64,000 bases of DNA from Neurospora intermedia (lineage: Eukaryota > Ascomycota > Sordariomycetes > Sordariales > Sordariaceae). The stretch is taken from assembly GCA_037102815.1 (NCBI GenBank), contig BTPP01000001.1:4427001-4491000 (forward strand). The letters are read 5' to 3'. Made by a program: the position numbers and the translations under genes. Of this stretch, positions 38,140-51,480 are shown in pieces (within the stretch, counting starts at the first letter, position 1; every line of letters begins with the position of its first letter). The notes under the pieces were generated by a model. The model made no database searches. It worked only from the letters and a program-made list of their open reading frames with translations, and was not told the origin of the DNA.

Positions 38140-41050
38140 GAGAAGAGTGTTCGTTATTTATATAATATTATTAAATCTAATTATATATATAAAAAATCCG
38201 GTTATTTATTAGAGTCTCTATTTATTCGCTTATATCCAAATTAATTAATAAATATAAAAACGTATACCTATTTAAATAAAGTATATAGTTTAATAATTTA
38301 GTACCGATCCCTTAGTAATTATATCCGCGACGAGGCAAGTAATTATTAAACTTATTCTCCTCTATTTTATTATTCTCGTTTATATAATATATATTTTAAT
38401 AGGAATATTTATATTTTAGTAGAGAATCCTCCTACTTTTAGTTAGTAGGAAGGTAGTTATAGCGAAGGGAGTAGGTAAAAAATAAAGTATTAAAGCGAGA
38501 GCCTAAGCGAACTAATATAATATAAAGTTTATTAAATAGTCTAGTTAAGCTGGGTATAGGCTAAGGTGAAAGGTTATTAGAATAAATACTATAAGGAGTA
38601 GTAATATTAGGAAGAGTATTGGGTATACGGGTTCTATTAATAAACAAAATTACGGAATAGTATTGAATATAAAACTTTTGCGCTTTTCTAAACTTAGTAC
38701 GAAGGGATATTAATTCTACCTATATTATTTATATAATTCTTCCTTAATATTTATTAAAAGCCGCTAATACTATAGTCTATTTTTCCAAAACGCTCGCTAA
38801 TATTCCCTTAATCTCCTTGCGAGAGATAAAATTAATAAATATTACAAATTCTCTACTAACTTCGATAATATAGTTAATTATTTTCTCAATTATAGGAAGT
38901 TTACTTAAGGCCGATTTAGCGGGTACTACCTAAGTATAATAAAGATAATTAAATTTACCTAATAAATTACCGATCTATTTAGGAAGTCTAGTATTGTAAT
39001 TGGAGTATTGGATAACGAACAACGTTGCCTTCGAAGGAATATAATTAATAAAATTGGTATTACCGTTGCGTCTCTTATTAAAAGTAAGGTTAAAAATTGC
39101 TTTAGTATTATAAACCAATTTATATTATAAAAAAGAGTAATTACCGGCGAACTATCTCTTATATTCCTCTTTATTCTCTATATATACCTTAATAATCTTT
39201 TTAATTTCTATATATAATTTTTAATCGACTTTAATACTAAGATTAATATAATCTTTATTATAATTAGCGAGGGTATTAGCGAGGGTCGGATATACTTTTC
39301 CTTTATTATTACTCTTACTAATAGTAATTAAGTAGGATTGTATAATTCGGGTTGGAGCTTTGTATACCTTTCTCGGAATTGCTTTGGCGGTTAGGGTTTT
39401 AATACGAGATAAGATAGAGGCTAATCTAATTATTAATTATAAAACTTTACGAGCTTTATTAGTTAATTAAACGATTTCTTTATATTCCTAAATTTTAAAA
39501 AAATCGAAGTCGCTACTCCTAATAATATAGCCGTTAAAGTAAACCGTATAGAGAGCCGGTAGGAAGCGCACTTAAAAGTATTCGTTAATAATAATAAACT
39601 CCTTTATATATCCTCTTCCGAAGATAACGTCGCTAAACTTAATTATTATTATATAAATTAAATCAAACTCTCTACTAAAATACAATTCTTAAATTTAAAT
39701 ATTATTAAAATTAATAATAGCGTTGGATATTTATTCCTACTAGGGTCTATAGTAATTATTAAAAATTAAGTCCTTAGGGAATCTATTTAATAAAAGTACG
39801 GACGTAAAGTAAATAAAATTACCCTTAATAGAATGCAAAATTGCTATATCTAGGTCGATTAATTCGTTTATATAATCGATAGTACTATATAAAACGGAGT
39901 GCAATTTATTCTCGTATAGTATAAAGAGATAATTAGCGGTTAAGATTAGTACTATACGTCTATTATTATCCGCCTTTTTAAGGTTATATATTAGAACGCC
40001 CTAAGTAATACTAAAAGACTTAGGAAAGCGAGTAAATGGATTGTAGGGGGTATAGTTTTAACCGAAGTTATTAAATATATTAATAATATATTTATAACGG
40101 ACGTAATTAAAGAATTATTTAAGTAGGATTATATTTATCTATTCAATAAGGTCGGCTATAAAACTAGGTAATACAATATATATACTATTAATTCCTAAAT
40201 TAATAATCTTACTAAAAATACTATTAATAGTATAACGGTTGAAATATTTTACTATATTAACCAATATACCAAACCGGAGGTTATATTCGAACGACTATAG
40301 GGCGAACTACCAGTCTATAATAAAATTACGCAAGTTATTATTATAATTAGAACTATTAATTTAATTATTAAGGGTAATAATTATATTATTAACCGGCGGC
40401 AGGGATTCTATATTAATATTAGCTATTTTAATATACTGAGGTTATAATTAATAAATATAAAATAAGGTAAATTAATAAATAATAATTAGTTTAATAAGAT
40501 TATTATATAATGAGAGCTATAGTAGAATTAAATATTATAGGGATAGGGTAAGTAGTAATAAAATTACTAAGGTAAGAAGGAGAGAGGGTAAAAATAATTA
40601 AATAATTTTAATTTCTTTTAAAAATTATATATACGTACTAAAACTCTTCCTCTACAAATACTTACCTACCGGGGCTATTTATTATATATAATTGTAACTA
40701 CCGTTGCTTCTATATAATTATATATACCTACCCAATTGAAATAGAAAATATTTTAATCGAAGCTATAAGTAGCGTATAGTATATTATCCTATATATTACT
40801 AATATTAAATTTACCTCCGCTTAGGCGTACTTTTAAATAGAATTTTAGAAATTTTAATAAAAAATTATAAAAAATATAATTTCCTATAAAAATACCTAAC
40901 GAAAAAAAAAAAAAAAATATAAAATAAAAGAAAAAACTCTTAAATTCTTATAATTTCTAGTAACCTCCCCCTCTTTTAGCGAAAAAATAGTTACTTCCTC
41001 TATTTATTTTAATAATACCTTTATAAGATTATATTACTAACGCGCTAAAC
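38140..41050 (-). other. Unrecognised region of element C between pol and the 3' LTR
   Basis: About 2.9 kb downstream (minus strand) of the integrase/chromodomain end. Part of it, roughly 40,060-38,500, reads as protein-like sequence on the minus strand with clearly fewer stops than the neighbouring pol region. Near 40,000-39,800 there is a run with no stop (segments such as ILTANYLFILYENKL), and near 39,450 RIKTLTAKAIPRKVYKAP. I do not recognise the protein. It may be an added open reading frame of this retroelement, an envelope-like or accessory gene, or an unrelated inserted sequence. Confidence 0.5.
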
Positions 41051-44000
41051 TACCCTTCTACAATTGCTTCTAAACGATAATTCTAGCGGATATTTTACGT
41101 TAAAATCTTTTACTAACTCCTTTAAATTCTTTATAAATTTACTATACAATTCCTATATATTATCCTTATCTTAATACCCAATTTATTTAATTAAATACTA
41201 TATATTTAACGGTCTTTAACTTCTAGCTATAAGATTTTCGACTTCCTATTCCTCTTAACTATTAATTTTAACCGGTAATAGTAGTAGACCTTTACAATTA
41301 AAAAGATCGGAACTTTATATTAGCTTATAAAAATATATTACGGAGATAATAAGATAGGTGTACTAAATATTAAGCAAATCGAGCTTATAAATTAGTAGGC
41401 TAATTTTTTCGAAAATTTAATAGGGGCCTATTCTTTTTATTAACTACTTCTTCTTTAAATTTCTAAATAAATAATAACCTTTACTTAAATATAAATAAAC
41501 TTTATTATTTATATCGAATATTATTGGAAAATACTTAGAATTATATTGTTCTTTAATAATTATCCCAACCTAATTAATAAATTTTATAGCCTCGAATTAA
41601 TATTTTTAATAAATAATAATTAAAAACTCTACTATAGTAGCTTCCTAATTATCCGGTATAAGTAGGTCGAAGGTTGCCCGTAATTTAAAATTGTATATTA
41701 GTTTATTTAATAATAATCTAATAGTAAATTAAATAATATTATTTAAATTATACTATAATACTACAAACATTAATGTCCAAGGAATAACGCTAATTGTATA
41801 CTATATACGAATAGCTATCTCAATAGTCTAGTTCGTTCTTTCCGACTACCCGTCCGTTTGAGCGTAGTAGGCCGTTAAAAATAATAGATTAATAGCTAAT
41901 ACCTCGAAAATATTCCTCTAAATAGTAAAAATAAATTTAGGATTTCGGTTGTTAATAATAGTTATTAATAAACCCCAATTACAAAATTATAAAGTCCGAA
42001 ATAATATTTTAACCTATTCCTACGTACTATAAATAGAATAGCCAATTATTAATAGTACCTTTTTATTAAATTTATAAATAATAATATATATAGTATTAAA
42101 TTCTAGGAAACCTTTTAAAGCCTATATAGTACCGGCCGCTTTAACTATCGGCATATTAGTAACGAAATTTATAGTAACTATATAAAATAGTTTTAAAAAC
42201 GTCCAAATTAATAGTAATTCTCTAGGGGTCAATTGCCTATCCCGCTAATTTTAATAGTAAACTTCGTAATATTTAATATATTTGTATACTATCCAAATCT
42301 TTTACTTTATATAGAAGTATACTAAATTATCTATTATTTAATTAATTCCGAAATAGTATTTCTTATTATATACCAACTCTAATATCTTTTATATATAAAT
42401 CTAAGGAATATATAACTAATATACGTCTTAATAATTAATATAGTAAAATAATCTATCCTCGAATAAATAGGGGCCTATTAATAAATTTGGGCACTTTCTT
42501 AATTATTATATATAAATATACCTTAGAGCGTCAATTTTATTAATTAGCCGGAGAACCCTAATATATTTAAAATCCTTAAAATAAATTTTAATTAATTATT
42601 AGCGAAATTCCAGTATAATAATCGGCGAAACTTAATATATATCCGGGATAATTTTAGTATATATAAATAAAAAGGCGTTAAGACTATTTTAATAATTAAT
42701 ATTCTATATTTCTGCGAAATTAAACTAAATATCGGCTAACTCGTTAGAAATATTATTCTTATCCGTAATTTCGGCAGTCGGTAATTTTAATAGCGTATCC
42801 GGTACAATATTTAATAGTCTAAAAATATAAAATATATTCAAATTGAATTATAACGCCCAATTAGTAATATTTATAAATTTTAAATTAACTTTAACTAAAT
42901 CTATCGTACGTAATAAAGTATACTTAATAATCCCGGTAGTAGAAGTATAATTAGTAATAACGTTAACCTAATATTCGTTAAATTAAATTATTTTTCGAAA
43001 TTTCCGTAGGGCCCAAATAATAATTATAATTTCTATTTCCGTAGAACTATATTTCTTTTCGGCTAAGGATATTAATTTTAATAGGAAATATACCGGTTTA
43101 ATTATAATTAATAGGATTTTATTTATTTTAAGAATAGATTCCCCGTTTTATAGGCATTTGAATTAGAAAATATAGATACTATAAGTTAAACTACTAATAT
43201 TAGTTTTAATAAAAAATATATTACTTTTTATATAGTAGAAAAAATATATTTAATTGTATAGGTTTTCTTATATAATATAGAAGGCTTTGTATTCTTTAGG
43301 TATTAGTTCGAATTTAACTTTAGAAGTATATACCTATTGTACTTACTTTGTCGAACCTATTTACAAATTACCCGATTTGTATATTCGCTTTAATAATTCG
43401 GTTTTTCTTCGATTAAATAATTCCTCTTTAATAGCGAACTACGGTATATTTTAATGTAACTACCTAGCTATATTAAAGTAAGTTTTAAAACTATTAAACG
43501 TATTAGGAAAAGTTAATTTTTAAAAGGCTTTAATATAATCTTCCGTACGTTTATAACCTTCTCTATTGATAATATTACTTAATAGTTATACCGAAGGATA
43601 TTTTACGAAAGATTTATTAGCGCTAATATAAATACAATATTTATTAAGGAAATTTATAATAATAGTTAAGTAGGCGAGGTATTCTTCTTAAATATTATTA
43701 AAAATAATAATATTATTAATATAAGTACGTACGAAGGAGTAGTATTTAAAGAATAATCTATTTATAAATCTTTATACAAATATTAGAGAATTCTTAAAGC
43801 CTATTAATATAATATTAGATTATTTAAAACTTTGCGGGCTAATAATTATTATACGGTTATAATATTTAATAAAAATAGGTAATTAGTAGAAGAATCCGGC
43901 GGTATTAAAGATTGAAAAGAATTTTTTACTAACTATAGTATTAATAATATTTTCTTAGTCGAGTAAAAAATATATATTAAATATAGTAATATTATTAAAC

Positions 44001-47000
44001 GGACGAAGATTAATTATAGTACGCCCTTTATCGATTCTATTAACTTTTCTCTAAATAATAAATACTAGGTAAATAATAGGAATTAATTATAATATAAATA
44101 ATATTTTGCTTTAAGTGTATATTTTATTATACTCCTTATTAAGAAATTTATAGTCTTTAATACCTAAGGAGTAAGGCCTAACGATCCTTCGTTAGTTCTA
44201 CTATCCTTTAATTAAATTAATATATATTTTATCTTCTTTTTTTATCGGTATAATCCCTCTATCTCTAAAAATATTGATGTATTTATTTAGGAGGCTCTTA
44301 ATTTACTCTAAAAATTCGGGATCCGTATTGTAAATATTAATACCTATTTTAAAAAGAATAGTTTTAATATCGATAGGCTTAGTAATTCCGTAGGAAGGTA
44401 CCTTAAAAGTATTTTTCCTAACGGCCTCTTCCTTTTTATCTTCGGCGGCTTTATTAATAAATATAGTATATTACTTTTAGGTAAATCCGGTTTATACTTT
44501 AGGGACGAGAAAAGCTACGTCCGAAGTGTTAATTAATATAGTAATTTCGCTAACCTTATATAATAATCGTATAATTATACCTATCTAAATTCCTTTAAAA
44601 ATAAATATTAATTCTTTAGATTAATTTAAATATAGTATAATTTTACGAGTTTTACTATTTATAGTGGCGTTTAGTAAATAAGGATATTGCGTATAAAAAT
44701 TGTAAATAAAGCGTTTATTTAGGTTATACTAATTATTAAACTGGACGTTATACTTTATTGGGATAATTCCTAATTACCCTTTTAATAATAGAGTATTAAA
44801 TTTAGTAAAAACTTTAGTAATAAGAATATCCTCCCCCCTTTCGATTTTTTTAGAATAGACTTTACCCTAAACTTTTATACTAAAAACCGATTTAAAAGAA
44901 TATAGAATAATATTAAAGTCCAACTTCGTACTATAATAACGAAGGAAATCTATTTTTAATAGTATATTCGGGCCTAATTTATTAATAATTAAGGCGGATA
45001 TTTAAAAGTACCTATTAACCTTAATATTATTAACCTTTCCTTCTATATAAAAATTAAATTCTATAATTATATCGATAATAATCTTCGAATTAATACCCTT
45101 TATAATATTAAATAGTACTACTTTATATTTTATATTTAGTAAAAACTCTTCGATAAACGTTTTATTTACTATTATTAATAAATAATCCAAATTAAAATAT
45201 ATAGTAACGATAAGTATATTAGAGTTAGATTTAATATTAACCTATAAATATAATATAACTTTTTGTAAATTTATTTCCCTATTCTTAAGAATAATATCCG
45301 GAATTGCTTTAATAATTTATTCTTTAATAAAAGTAAGTAATATATATTAATTTTTATACTATACTTCTAATAAATCGGACTTCCGTTTATCTACTAACGT
45401 TAGTAAATTTATTTAAACGTCCGTTTTCTTTAATATTCCGACCCGGCTAAACGGTTTCTAACTATTTTCGGTAGAGGTTACTCAATTATTAGACGAAGGA
45501 TCGGACGACCTATAAAACGTTTGGGCTTTCTCTAAACGTTTAAGAATCGCTATAAATTTAATATTGGATAATAAATTTAACGATAGGGGTCGTATAGGCC
45601 TATCGGAGTTGGTACTTCTAATAGGAATTGTATTAAGAATAACCGCTAATTCGTTAATTATTACGTATAAAAGAATATAAAATAATAAAATACTAAAAGA
45701 CGAAAGTTTATTAGGGGCTAAATAGCTAGTAAAATAGGTAGAAGGTTTATTATTATATTTAACTTTAGAAGTATCTACCGTAAACTCTTCTACCTCTTCT
45801 TCGAAATCTCTAATAAAATAGTAACCTTTATTCTATAAGTAGTAAACCTTATTATTTATATTAAAGTCGTCCGTAAAAATTATTGTAGCGGAAGTATAAA
45901 TATAACGGCCGTCCTATAAAACCTAATAGCGTTTAAATCTTTTGCCCTAATAATACTAGTAGTTGTTATTATTATCCGACCGGCCTATATCGCGCTTATT
46001 AAATTTATCGCTAAAATTCCTAAATCCTTTATTAAAATAAAATTTCCCGCCTATTTTACTATTAAACCTACTATTATAAAAAGAAAAATTCTTTCGGAAA
46101 GGTTTACTACTATTATAATTTCCCTAAAAGTTAATATAAATATTAGAATTATTATTCTTATTATTAGAGCCGTTTATAGTATAGTAAATTAACCGTCCGT
46201 TCTTTAATAATTCGAAAAATTAATAGTATATTAATTTAGCCTTCTATTTAATTTTACTAATATAATCGCTAAAACGAACGTTCTATTCTAGAAGAACGTA
46301 CGCAATTTGTATTGCTAAATATAGATTATTTTATAAGTAAGTATAAAGTTAAAAGTCCGATATATTTCCCTAAAGATGGATATACTAAAATAATTAAATT
46401 AAATAGTTATAAAATAATAATATATCGGTTTTATATAATTCTATAGTAAATTTATTCGTATTTAGCTATTTTTACGCTTTATATAGTTTAGTTCCGAAAA
46501 TAATATTAAATATATTAAGAGTTTTATTAAAGCTACTACGAAGATTATTACGTTTATTTTTAGAAAGGGTAAAACTCTACCAACGTAGGGCGGCACTACG
46601 GAATAATTAGCTAAAATTATTAGCGATAATTTAGCGTCTCTCTAGGTAATCCTTTAAATACCCTTTAATTATATTATTGAATCCGTAAAAAGTAATATAG
46701 ATATTGATTTTACCGTCCTAATAAATACCCTTCTTTATTTTATTAGGTTTAGTATTAAGGAAGTATATTTTAATATTTAAAACCTTAAAGGGTTCTTCTT
46801 TAATTAATTAATAAATACCTATATTAGCCTTTGAGATAAAATCGGCGAGGGTTTAATTCCAATCTTCTAATTCCTCGATATAATTATAAAGATCTTTAAA
46901 TATTTTGCGGAGTGCTGAATTATTTATTATTATACTATTACTATTAGTTTCGACCGATAGAATAGAAGTATTAAAATTAATATTAAAGTATATAGTTTGG

Positions 47001-48448
47001 AGATTATTAGTAGAATAAATATATTAGCGGAAAATTAAATGTATAGAAGGTGCGGGAGCCTTTGGAATGGTCGAAGAAAGATAACTACTATTATTTAGAA
47101 CTATTAGTAGCAATCCTTACTATTTTATTTATTTTTCGCTTATTAGAGCCTAATTTATTAATTCTTTAGGGTTTATCCGTAGAGTTTAACCGGAGATATT
47201 ACAGCCGATAGTCGGAATTAGTATATACTTACGAAGGTGAATAGGAAGCTAATTAACGTTTTCGAATAAGGATTGCCGATTAGTATAATTAATATAAAGA
47301 TTTTTTATCTAATTAATTAGATTAGTAGTATTACGTAAATCCTTAGCGCTTATTATAGCCGTTTCGCCGGTAGGATTAATAAGACCGTTAGAGCGCTAAT
47401 TATAATAAATAGTAGGATTCTTATAAGGTTGAAAGGCGTTACGCTTAGCGGCAGCGGGCATTGGAAGACTAAAATCGGGTTTTATACTATTTTGAACCAA
47501 GCGTATAGTATTATAAACCGGTTGGGTAAAATAAAATAAATTATTCGGGGATCTACCTCCGGTCTTTATATTATATTGGATAAGGTGTGCGGCATTTTAG
47601 TTTGGATTAATAAGGTGTGTAGGAAAGTAATTAGTAAGGAAGGCGGCATAGGAACTTACGCTAGGTCGATGAGGGTTGGTGCATTAACTATCCTAATAGT
47701 GTCCGAAAAGTTTATTAGAGAGGAGTGAACGCTTATACTACCGGTACTAGGGGGAATAAGTATTTAAACGGTAGTATTAATAGTAGTATTATTCGCCTTA
47801 ATTTGGGCTATAAACTATTTCTAATTTTTCTTTTATAACTATAATAATATTCCTTCTTTAATTGTAAAGGGCTAAATTTAGCGTATTAGAATAGGATAAT
47901 TAGCAACCAATTAACGATATTTGTATAGGACCTATTAAACTTTGCGGTCTACTATATTCAAATTAATAATCTATTTTCTATTATAAATATTATTACTAAT
48001 ATTAGTAGCCTAATTAGGTTTAATTTTAATATAATTAATTTTTCTATTTAAGTATAATTATACTACTTTAATAAATAGTTCGGCGGTTAGAGGTTGAAAT
48101 CTTTCCTTATAGTAAAGCTACGGCTTATAAGTAGCGAATTTAATAATTTAATATACTTTATATATTAAACTTTCCTCTTAGAGGTTAAAGGCTACTTAGG
48201 GGTTTGCCTAATCGGTCTTTAATATTATTCAATCTAGCCTCTAAATTTAAATAAATAGTAATAAAATAGTAAAGAAAGGGGATTCTAAAGAGTAAAAATG
48301 TAAATACTTAGTTTAAAAGAGCAAAGTTAAATAATAGTTAAAAAATCTAATAAATCGTTATTAAATCCTAATGTATCTCCCCCCTCGATGAAAGGAAGAA
48401 ACGTAAAGAATAATAAGGTTAGTTTAAAATTAAGCTATAGGTATTACT

Positions 48449-48787
48449 TATTACGCAAAAATATACTTTATAAGTAATAATAATAGAGAATAATAAAGTA
48501 AGTAACTAATTACTAGATAGAATAATAGTACGTAATAATTAACGATAGTCTTATTAAAGGAAGCTAAAGATAAAACTTATTACGAGCTTCAACCTAGGAC
48601 TTCGTATACGACTTTACTAAGTATAAGCAAAATAGATATAAAGTTAGTATAATATAAATTAATAATCCGTCAACCTTAATAGAGGTTGACGGGACGAATA
48701 CTCTTATATAATAGACTATACGCTCTAACGAGCCGTTGCTATAACAAGACAGAGCATCTAAGTATCCACCAAGAATACCCTATAATA
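48449..48787 (-). repeat. 5' LTR of chromovirus C
   Basis: 339 bp, followed by the ATATC duplication at 48,788-48,792. Confidence 0.9.
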
Positions 48788-50287
48788 ATATCTGTCTCTT
48801 TACCGTTGAAATGCTCGAGGTCCTTATAGAGCGCTTTATAGTAGTAGTTGGTCTGGGGGCTAGGGAGGGGGTAGTTATAACCTCTAAGTCCGCCGGGCCT
48901 GCCGGGGCCACTAGGAGGTCCGCTAGGGAATCCTCCTCCTCCCGGAAAACCTCCTCTAGGGAATCCTCTACTACCTAGGAAACCTCTACCGCTAGGGAAT
49001 CTTCTACCTCCGGGGAAACCTCTACTATTAGGGAATCCTCCGCTTCTAAAACCGCTGCCTACTTTACTAGGGCTAGAGCTAATTCCCCTACCCAATCCTC
49101 TAGGGCCGCTATCGCTAGGACCGCCGCTTATATTACTAGAGCTAAAGCTAGTTCTTTTACCCGATCCTCTAGGGCCGCTATTATATCCTAAACCGCTAAT
49201 ATCCTTATTTATAATATCTTCGACTATAGCTTAGAACCTACCTTTATTAGCTTTTTAGAATTATTCTTAGGCCGCGGCCAGATTATTCTTAGTAACGAAG
49301 ATACTCTCCTCAACTAGACGAAAGTCGTCCTTAATAGTCTTAATATTTACCTACATTTTAACAGATTCTTCTTACATAATCTTAGCTATAATACGTAGGT
49401 TACTACATTCCTACTTTAATTCGTTGGATATAGCGTTAGCCGTAGTTAGTAGATTAAAGATGTTCTAATAATCGACCTCTTTTTTAATAATAATCCTCTC
49501 CTAAACTACTTTCTCCTTATTAACTACAATTAACTTCTACTCTAGAGATGCGTTATTTTTAAAAATTTGGTTATACTAGCCTTATAGGACCTTTAATTAA
49601 TCTACAAACTATTTCTTAGTACCCTTAAATTTATTAATATAATTAATTATTTATCCTATTTCGTAGCTCGTCTTTATAATATAAGCCTCGACGTTGTGTT
49701 TGTAGTTTTTAAACTTCTCTTATTCGGCCGTAACGTTCTTATCGAATAGTTTAATCTTTTTATCGAAATAATATAGAAGTTTTATAACTTCTTTGTAATT
49801 CTTAGCCTATATTATAAAATTAAGTATAACCCGTAGGCTAATATTAGAATTATTACTACATACGGCGAACAATATATCGAAACCTTCAAATAGGGAAGGG
49901 AAAACCGTAGTAAGGTCGATTTAACCGTCGCCGTTATAATCTTTACTATTAAATATTTTACTTATATAATAACTAAATTACTTAAGTAATTAATTAGGTC
50001 GATAATTCATCGATTTAAAATAAAAAAAGAGATATTCTTTTTACTATATTACGTAATACAATAAATACGCCCTCGTTACTCTAAATACTTACCTACTATT
50101 CTAGGGTCGACGTTACAGTTGTTAAAGCCGACTTCGATATTGCTAGAGTCTCTAATTCGCTACCGACGATTGTATAATTCGCTAAAGAGTAAATTTCGTA
50201 AGAATTAATTTATATATTAGCCTCTATTAAATTTAATTCGACCGAAATTACTTATTGCGCTTTAACGCGAAGGTAGGTACAATAAAG

Positions 50288-50526
50288 TATTACGGAGCAC
50301 GAATAAATACTAAAGTAAGATTTTAATTATTATACGAGGAATAGGAAGAGAATCCTATACGCGTACAAGAATTATATAGGGCATACGTACGTAGGTCTAA
50401 TATACAGACTACAGTACGTATGCACGTAACTGCTGTACTACACTTAGGCAGCTACATAGCTGACTGCACTATGTAGTGCAGCACCCTCTATTTATATATA
50501 AGAACATAGCAGTAATGCCTATAACA
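50288..50526 (-). repeat. 5' LTR of element A
   Basis: 239 bp, followed by CCTAT at 50,527-50,531. It keeps more CpA/TpG sites than the left copy, so it was less mutated. Confidence 0.9.
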
Positions 50527-50869
50527 CCTATAATTAGTATAGTTATTAATCTAGGGTAAAACTTTAACCCAACGGAAGGGTAAGTTAATACTATATCCTT
50601 TAATTTATTATTTATAGGTAAATAGGATATATTATAAATAGAGGCGGGTAAATAGTATATTCCTTATTCAATTATAAGAAGAAAAAAGAAAGAAGGAAGG
50701 AAATAAAAGTGAACCGTATTAATTTAGTCCTACCCCGGTCAATACCTTATTATCCAATTTGCTTACAAATACTTTGCAATTTTATTACAAAGTTAGTATA
50801 TTTTGTTAGCCTCTTTTATAATTAAGTTATCCGTATTAAAATTATTTAATTAACCTTCCTCTTTATTTA

Positions 50870-51480
50870 GGGTAGCGATAATAATTAACTTCCGAACTAC
50901 TTTCCGAACTTTTTTAAATTCGGCCTATATATCCTTATATTAAAATATAAAGTTATATAGGCCAACGGTAGCTAGAATAATATCCCTCTAATTTAAAATA
51001 TTGTATTTTTAATTTACCCGATAGATATAGAACTTCCTAATTAAAATACCCTATATAATTTCGGCGGTAATCCGAAGCGAACTATAATATTTATTAAATA
51101 ATTCTTCTTTATTTTGGAAAGTTCCGTAGCCCTATTCCGGTATATAGTATCGAATATTATAATATAGGACTAATAACCTCTTTATTCCTAAATAACCTAT
51201 ATCCTTTAAATAATATTAATCGTTAAGGATTCGAAAATTGTAATTAATAATATTATTAAAGATATAAGAATTATAGGTAGAACCTTTCTAACCTACGCGT
51301 AGATAAGTAAAGCGTCTATCTATATTAATAACGCCTAAAACGTTCTAAGTAGTAAAGCTTTTATAGGTAATTTATATTAATATTTAGTTAAGTTTTATAT
51401 GTATAGTAAAGAACTTCCTATTTATTACTCTAAAGTAATTCTGGAAGTAGGGATATTATTTATTATTCTTCCGGATCCGA
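50870..51480 (-). pseudogene. PIF/Harbinger DDE transposase (DDE_Tnp_4-like), RIP-inactivated
   Basis: In one minus-strand frame from about 51,400 to 50,945 the sequence follows the Harbinger nuclease domain in order: YKSFTT followed by NVLGVINID (RKG-F-x-QNVLgv-D, first catalytic Asp), KGSTYNS (GWeGSahDS), YYLKDIGYLG (YyLaDaGY, second Asp), NIRYYIPE (gvRYHL.E), FQNKEELFN followed by SSLR, and AEII (third acidic residue), then LATVGLYNFI near the end (ACaaLHNFIR). At least six in-frame TAG/TAA codons occur in about 160 codons, several where the family has Trp or Gln, exactly as RIP predicts. The N-terminal part should extend right toward about 52,100 but is too decayed to read. It would have catalysed cut-and-paste transposition at TTA sites. 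Confidence 0.85.

Larger units (their letters stand above)
37783..48787 (-). mobile_element. Ty3/gypsy chromovirus C (broken) with an extra 3' region, inserted in element A
   Basis: An 11.0-kb element with 339-bp LTRs and a perfect ATATC duplication (37,778-37,782 and 48,788-48,792), inserted in the gag region of A. The purine-rich tract (minus strand) abutting the left LTR sets a right-to-left direction. The order is a gag region (about 48,000-45,400, knuckle-like segment near 45,830), protease (about 45,300-44,700), reverse transcriptase (about 44,400-43,500, with a readable YINNIIIF catalytic-loop remnant near 43,700), RNase H (about 43,400-42,750), integrase (about 42,700-41,350, readable LTAYYAQTDG) and a chromodomain-like stretch (about 41,290-41,070). 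Between this and the 3' LTR lie about 2.9 kb not explained by standard gypsy genes. RIP stops are scattered throughout. LTR tips resemble those of A, so A and C are related families. Confidence 0.88.
24236..50526 (-). mobile_element. Ty3/gypsy LTR retrotransposon A (broken), hosting elements B and C
   Basis: The two 239-bp LTRs are in direct orientation, and a perfect CCTAT duplication flanks them (24,231-24,235 and 50,527-50,531). The sequence next to the left LTR is, on the minus strand, an A/G-rich polypurine tract (24,475-24,485), so the element runs right to left. In that direction come a glycine-rich gag region (about 50,000-48,790, resuming left of element C at 37,782), a zinc-knuckle-like segment near 37,100, a protease region, reverse transcriptase and RNase H (split by element B at 28,008), and integrase (about 27,000-25,600, with the HHCC-type region near 26,700). 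Net length without insertions is about 8.3 kb. It inserted into the Harbinger element before B and C arrived. RIP has broken it at very many points. LTR tips (TGTTATAGG on the minus strand) resemble those of C. Confidence 0.88.

Noticed and set aside
48739-49095. Glycine-rich open frame of 118 codons as a host gene
   Set aside because: It lies in the gag position of element A on the element's strand and runs straight into the LTR of element C, so it is transposon sequence.
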